This document shows, piece by piece, positions 59,704 through 64,000 of a stretch of 64,000 nt of DNA (position 1 is the first letter of the stretch; each line of letters begins with the position of its first letter). Made by a program: the position numbers and the translations under genes. Where the stretch lies: assembly GCF_042662225.1 (NCBI RefSeq), contig NZ_JBHSYQ010000003.1:1984001-2048000 (forward strand). Reading direction: 5' to 3'. The notes under the pieces were generated by a model, which saw only the letters and a program-made list of their open reading frames with translations, was not told the DNA's origin and ran no database searches. Origin of the DNA: Nibribacter roseus (GTDB taxonomy: Bacteria > Bacteroidota > Bacteroidia > Cytophagales > Hymenobacteraceae).

Positions 59704-62700
59704 TTATGCAAGAAGGGCCTCTTTTTCTACTTGCACTACAGGAGTTTCTTCTTTGATGTAAAGGAGGTACCCTTCTGCTTCAAATCCCATTTGCTCTAGT
59801 TGGCTCATATACCGCCTAAGCTGTTTATGGTGTGACTTGCTGTGTGCACCCGTTTTATAGTCTATCACAACTGCTTGTTTCCCATTTAATAATATTCTGT
59901 CTGGGCGGTGAATTTCACCACCTACACCAAGTATGGGTTGCTCATTGAGTATCTGCCAATCGGTACTGAACCAAGACGCCACTTGTGTATTTTGGAGCAG
60001 TGTCTTCATTTTATTTTCCAGGATTTCAGCATCCTTCTGTGTTATCTCTGACGTAAGCTGCATACTTTTCAGTACTGTAGGTAACGAGTCTAGGTATTTT
60101 ACTTTAGCCAATACATCATGTACCAATGTGCCATAATCTATGCTTTGGGCTATGTGCTCATTGGCTTCTATATAAACAGGTTTGGCATGGCGGCGCAAAC
60201 GCAGCACATGATCCCAGCTCTTTAGTGGCGTATGATAAGAGTTCTCTTCAGAAGCAGTAACTGTTTCCTTCACTGTTTTTTGAGTTAACCTACCGAAAGC
60301 AGCTTGTTTGTATTGAAATTCTTCAACACCTATAGAGCTATATTGTTCCTCTGATGGTGCGTTCATACTGGTAAGGCACTCCTTGATTAACCAACCAACA
60401 TGACGGCTTCTACCTCCTTCGTCTACATCTTGCGCCGTGATAAGTAAGGCATCTTCTGCGCGGGTGAGGGCAACATATAACAGGTTCAGGTTATCCAAAT
60501 AAGCCTGAAGCTTTTCCTGCAGATGCTCGAAGCTGAAATAAGTAGAGGACAACTCACTCTTATAAGTAATTGGTACACCCGAGAGAGGCAAGCTTTGGAA
60601 GAGGAGTTTATGCATAGCGGTAACTCCTTCCGGTTTACAATCAGCCCAAATGATGTTGGTTTTCCCTTGGGTGTCTACATCAAGTTTCCAGTTACAGAAT
60701 GGTATGATGACAACCGGATATTGCAATCCCTTACTTTTATGAACGGTTAAGATTCGGATAGCATTAGGAGCCTGGTCACGTTTGAGGCTTTGTTTGGCGC
60801 CCTCTTCCTGCCACCATTCCAAGAAGCCGCCGAGGTCTCCGTTTTCTTCATGGCTGTAACGGTGCACTTCATTCATAAAGGCTTCCAAGTAATGCTCTTC
60901 ATCACGCAACGTGTTGAGCCCAAATATGCGTGATAAGCGGCTGCACAGGTCATAGAGGGCCATCCGGCTCAGGCTGATATGCTCTCTGGTAAATTCTTCG
61001 GGTAATAGACCTGCCATATCACTCATGCCTGCCGTAGCTGCTTTTGCTAGTGTGGTAGCATCCGGGCAACTCAAATTTCTAACAGCGGCATATAATTTTA
61101 CTGCGGCAGCAATAGCAGGCTTATTTTTGATGTTGTGCAGCAAATGCAAGAGGTTTACCATTAACTGCACAGAAGTAGCAGCACCTAACCGCAGGGCCTC
61201 CTCACTCAAAACATCAAACCCATGCTCAGCTAAAAAGGAGGCTAGTTCTCTTGCTTCACCGTTGCTTCGTACGAGTAGTGCTATGTCTTGAAGGACATAA
61301 CCGGCGTTACAACTCTTTGTTATACTGTTTATTAATAATGCTTTGGCCTGCTCTTTAAATGTAAGCCCCAAAGCATTTTGACCTCTGTTTTGGTCACTCA
61401 CAAGTTGCACCTGAATAAATCCACTGTTATTGTTGATGGCATTTTCTTCAGGGAATAACTGTTCACTTTGTTCATATACAGCTTCTATGTTATTTAACAG
61501 GCCGTCTATGATATCTTCGCGTTCTTTAGGGAACTGCTTTTTTTCTGCTGCTGCTACTTCAGCTACTTCCGCTACCACTTCTGCCGCATGCTTAAATAGG
61601 CAGTTGTTGAACGCTATTAGTTCTTTGCTGCTTCGCCAATTGTGCTGTAGCTGTTCCTTAGTGACAGAGTGTAGATCCTTTTCAACATCTTGTAGCATTA
61701 GCCTAAGATCACCGCCGCGCCAACGGTATATGCTCTGCTTTGGGTCCCCAACTATTAAGTTTTTGTTACCCGAAGCTATACTGTTTCCTAATAATGGATA
61801 GAAGTTGTTCCAGTGCATGCGGCTGGTGTCTTGGAACTCGTCAATGAGAAAATGGTTATAGCGGTTGCCGGTTTTCTCATATACAAAAGGAGCTTCATCT
61901 TTCCCTATGATCTCATTCAGTATTTCCGCTACATCAGATATGAGTAGTGCATTGTTGTCTTTCCTATAGTCATTCAGTAATTGCAAGTACTCACCTAATA
62001 AAGCACAAGTAGTAAAGTGCTCCAGTACGGCGCAGGCTGAACAGTACTCTTTGTAACGTCCATTATCATATAGGCTTATCGCTTCCTCAAGGCAGGCGTC
62101 CAAACAGGCTGAGCCAAGAGCTGCTATTAACGCTAGTTTTCCAGATTTATCTCTTTTTATATCTCCAGTAAACCATGTTAATCCTTCCTTAAGAATTTGT
62201 CTGTTTGTTTTGGTTGGCTCATAATTAGAGCCGCTGGCTATTTTCTTGAAATACTTCGCAACACTTTTTGTACTTCCACCCCTAAAATCATCAACCGAAA
62301 GACCTGCATTATCAATTGCTTCTAAAGCTTCTTCGCCAATTTGCCTCATTTCCGCCTCAAAGTCCCTCTTAATTTTAATCAGGCTGTCTAAGAATTTCTG
62401 AGAAACAGTTCTGTCTTTTGATAATTGTTTCAGACCCTCCTCTTGGTCTGCAAATCCCTCCTTCACCACTTCTCCAATTAGCTTGTGCAGATTTTTGCGG
62501 ATATCCCAAGGCTTTCCCTGGCTTATCTGTTCTGTTGAAAATCTTACAAGCCAATTGCGCAGAAAATCATCCTTCTCCGCATTATCCATCAGTTGGTCTG
62601 TCAGCTCTTCCAAAACCTTGGCAATGTTTAATTCTATCGTATAGCCAGCTGACAAATTGGCCTCGCGTGCAAAAGAACGGACTACCTTCTGGAAAAAGCT

Positions 62701-63030
62701 ATCAATGGTGCTGACGTTGAAATGGCTGAAGTTATGCAATATGCTAACCAAAGCGTTTTTAGCTCGGTTTTGAAGGTCAACGGGATTTATATCAATAGAT
62801 TCTAAAAGGGCTTTGCCCATACCCTTATCTGTTTGGCCAGAAGCAATCAATTCCAGTTCCTTCAGAATGCGGGTTTTCATTTCCTGCGTTGCCTTATTAG
62901 TAAAAGTTACGGCGAGGATACTCCGGAAATAGGTAGGATCATCTTGGCCCAGAAGTAACTGCAGGTAGTTCATGGTTAAGGCATAGGTTTTGCCACTACC
63001 AGCTGATGCACGGAGTATGGTTAAGCTCAT
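59704..63030 (-). CDS. AddA/RecB-like UvrD helicase-nuclease
   Basis: The protein has 1108 aa from ATG 63030 (MSLTILRASAGSGKTYAL); the frame opens at 63096 but the Walker A at the N-terminus fixes the start. SF1 helicase motifs: ASAGSGKT, FLIDEFQDTSRMHW (motif II), KQSIYRWRGGDLRLM (III), RILTVHKSKGLQYPVVIIPF (V) and LLYVALTRAEDALLIT (VI). C-terminal nuclease AVVIDYKTGAHSKSHHKQLRRYM. It processes DNA ends with the AddB-like partner. It is AT-richer than the core genes, in keeping with the island, but this pair is often chromosomal in Bacteroidota, so its island origin is not certain. Confidence 0.9.
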   Translation of the reverse strand: MSLTILRASAGSGKTYALTMNYLQLLLGQDDPTYFRSILAVTFTNKATQEMKTRILKELELIASGQTDKGMGKALLESIDINPVDLQNRAKNALVSILHNFSHFNVSTIDSFFQKVVRSFAREANLSAGYTIELNIAKVLEELTDQLMDNAEKDDFLRNWLVRFSTEQISQGKPWDIRKNLHKLIGEVVKEGFADQEEGLKQLSKDRTVSQKFLDSLIKIKRDFEAEMRQIGEEALEAIDNAGLSVDDFRGGSTKSVAKYFKKIASGSNYEPTKTNRQILKEGLTWFTGDIKRDKSGKLALIAALGSACLDACLEEAISLYDNGRYKEYCSACAVLEHFTTCALLGEYLQLLNDYRKDNNALLISDVAEILNEIIGKDEAPFVYEKTGNRYNHFLIDEFQDTSRMHWNNFYPLLGNSIASGNKNLIVGDPKQSIYRWRGGDLRLMLQDVEKDLHSVTKEQLQHNWRSSKELIAFNNCLFKHAAEVVAEVAEVAAAEKKQFPKEREDIIDGLLNNIEAVYEQSEQLFPEENAINNNSGFIQVQLVSDQNRGQNALGLTFKEQAKALLINSITKSCNAGYVLQDIALLVRSNGEARELASFLAEHGFDVLSEEALRLGAATSVQLMVNLLHLLHNIKNKPAIAAAVKLYAAVRNLSCPDATTLAKAATAGMSDMAGLLPEEFTREHISLSRMALYDLCSRLSRIFGLNTLRDEEHYLEAFMNEVHRYSHEENGDLGGFLEWWQEEGAKQSLKRDQAPNAIRILTVHKSKGLQYPVVIIPFCNWKLDVDTQGKTNIIWADCKPEGVTAMHKLLFQSLPLSGVPITYKSELSSTYFSFEHLQEKLQAYLDNLNLLYVALTRAEDALLITAQDVDEGGRSRHVGWLIKECLTSMNAPSEEQYSSIGVEEFQYKQAAFGRLTQKTVKETVTASEENSYHTPLKSWDHVLRLRRHAKPVYIEANEHIAQSIDYGTLVHDVLAKVKYLDSLPTVLKSMQLTSEITQKDAEILENKMKTLLQNTQVASWFSTDWQILNEQPILGVGGEIHRPDRILLNGKQAVVIDYKTGAHSKSHHKQLRRYMSQLEQMGFEAEGYLLYIKEETPVVQVEKEALLA

Positions 63031-63535
63031 TTTAAAAGCGAGATAGGTAATAAGGATAAGTAATTTAGATATATTATTTCTATATATAATCAACAATAAA
63101 TTTTTAAATGACTAGGGACTTAAAGACCCTTGTTAATTTGATAAATATTACTGCTTCTGAAAAAGCTTCATAAAGGCTGCTTAAGAACATTCGAGATCAA
63201 TTACTTAACTGTAAGATATTAACATGATGACTATCAAGAATAACATCTCCAAGGCCTAAACATATTTGCCTTTAAAGTGGCCAATGGCGAACTTCGCCCG
63301 TTGCTCATTAAGATAATGAAGTTAGCTCTCTGCTTTTAGCCACGCCTGCAGAATAGCTTGAGACTTTTGTGAAATCGTTCCAGCTTCTAACGAAAGGCCG
63401 CGTTAAGATTTTGATGAGCCTGAGTGAGTATTGTTTCAAATTGTATGTGTGGAAATAGAGGTGCTTTATTTAAAAGCTTCCTTTAGCCCCATGTTTTCTG
63501 CCTGATTTTGGCGTTTATAATAGAGTAAGGTTTAT
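63031..63535. other. Right end of the island / mutL 5' region
   Basis: No gene. It ends with a half copy of the palindromic element (63491-63513) and TGATTTTG (63503-63510), a possible -7 box for the rebuilt mutL. The 63120-63480 stretch shows nothing recognisable. Confidence 0.5.
63491..63513. repeat. Half copy of the dispersed palindromic element
   Basis: ATGTTTTCTGCCTGATTTTGG equals the left half of copy 4 (CTGTTTTTGACCTGATTTTAG) in outline; the right arm is missing. Confidence 0.4.
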
Positions 63536-63550
63536 ATGGCAGATATTATC
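63535..63550 (+). repeat. Right direct repeat (attR-like), start of mutL
   Basis: TATGGCAGATATTATC, identical to 32975-32990; mutL continues without a break to its right. Confidence 0.75.
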
Positions 63551-64000
63551 CGTTTGTTGCCCGAGTACCTGGCCAACCAGATCGCCGCCGGCGAGGTGGT
63601 GCAGCGCCCGGCCTCGGTGGTGAAGGAATTGTTGGAGAATAGCGTAGACGCGAAGAGTACCAGCGTGCAGCTGATTGTAAAAGACGCGGGCAAGCAGCTC
63701 ATTCAGGTGGTAGACGACGGCCTGGGCATGACCGAGACGGATGCCCGTATGTGCTTTGAACGCCACGCCACCTCTAAAATACAAAGCACAGAGGACTTGT
63801 TCCGCATCCGGACCATGGGGTTCAGGGGCGAGGCTATGGCCTCTATTGCCGCCGTGGCCCAGGTAGAGCTGAAAACCCGCGCCCGCGGCACGGAGCTGGG
63901 TACCTGCCTGACCATTGAAGGCAACGAAGTTCTGAAGCAGGAGCCGGTGGCCATGGCCGAGGGTACCGTGGTGTGCGTGAAGAACCTCTTCTTTAACGTG
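63536..64000 (+). CDS. mutL: DNA mismatch repair protein MutL, N-terminal 155 codons
   Basis: GHKL ATPase that couples MutS recognition to strand removal. It starts MADIIRLLPEYLANQIAAGEVVQRPASVVKELLENSVDAK (key blocks IAAGEVV and ELLENSVDA, with the Mg-binding Asn), then DDGLGM (ADP-binding) and TMGFRGEAMASI (ATP lid). It runs in frame to the last base of the window, so it is partial. The first five codons are the repeat shared with the left junction, so the island has rebuilt, not broken, the coding frame, but has replaced the upstream DNA. Confidence 0.96.
   Translation, partial: MADIIRLLPEYLANQIAAGEVVQRPASVVKELLENSVDAKSTSVQLIVKDAGKQLIQVVDDGLGMTETDARMCFERHATSKIQSTEDLFRIRTMGFRGEAMASIAAVAQVELKTRARGTELGTCLTIEGNEVLKQEPVAMAEGTVVCVKNLFFNV

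Larger units (their letters stand above)
32975..63550. mobile_element. Putative 30.6-kb genomic island inserted at the 5' end of mutL
   Basis: Both ends carry the identical 16-mer TATGGCAGATATTATC. The right copy begins the intact mutL; the left copy keeps a promoter, RBS and the first five mutL codons and then diverges. The content is accessory: an FtsZ-like gene, unknown genes, duplicated modules with pseudogenes, a restriction/defence-type operon and AddAB-type genes. Complete copies of the host palindromic repeat are not seen inside. No integrase, transposase, relaxase or tRNA is recognised, so how it moved is unknown; it may be mobilised in trans or have lost its integrase. Confidence 0.7.

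Noticed and set aside
1..64000. CRISPR arrays, tRNA or rRNA genes
   Set aside because: No regularly spaced repeats, and no cloverleaf or rRNA sequence was recognised on either strand while reading.

Overview
The window is a piece of a Bacteroidota chromosome, most likely Cytophagales/Hymenobacteraceae (Rufibacter- or Pontibacter-like; inferred from gene content, no search was run). The evidence is a PorQ gene and a PorE-architecture gene of the type IX secretion system, bacillithiol synthase BshA, promoters of the Bacteroidota TAnnTTTG type, hardly any classical Shine-Dalgarno sites, and a prfB with the programmed +1 frameshift.

Region 1 (1-32.97 kb) is core chromosome. It holds the end of a GH3-family gene, dxr, rseP, a DUF6702 protein, a small lipoprotein, a PorE-like OmpA protein, lon, porQ, hslU, a tubby/LURP-like protein, an SDR, a TonB-C-like protein, an S1/P1 nuclease, a DUF922 metalloprotease-like protein, prfB and ilvE. 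These are followed by a compact minus-strand operon (plsC, gatC, a 1014-aa membrane/TPR protein, an ABC ATPase, a PduO-type adenosyltransferase), a Nudix hydrolase, bshA and a NagZ/beta-lactamase fusion. About fifteen copies of a 40-bp palindromic repeat sit between these genes, several close to or over start codons.

Region 2 (32,975-63,550) looks like a 30.6-kb genomic island. A 16-bp direct repeat, which is also the first five codons of mutL, occurs at both ends. The left copy keeps a promoter and ribosome-binding site and reads into a 16-codon stub. The right copy starts the intact mutL that runs off the window. No integrase or transposase is visible inside. The host palindromic repeat stops at the left junction; only a half copy is seen, beside the right junction.

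The island carries (i) an FtsZ-like protein whose nucleotide-binding loops are eroded but whose T7 loop is intact; (ii) unfamiliar genes, a DprA-like gene and two paralogous single-domain M20/M28-type peptidase modules, five promoters of which share the palindrome ACAAGCTTGT exactly 29 bp upstream of the -7 box; (iii) a five-gene defence-type operon: methylase with an N-terminal nuclease domain, HsdS, a 56-66-aa protein, a DndD-like SMC ATPase and a DndE-HerA fusion, without DndB/C or a classical HsdR; (iv) an AddA/AddB-type helicase-nuclease pair. The two peptidase modules have decayed reciprocally: each has lost a different gene that is intact in the other.

Region 3 (63,536-64,000) is the first 155 codons of mutL. 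No tRNA, rRNA or CRISPR array was recognised.
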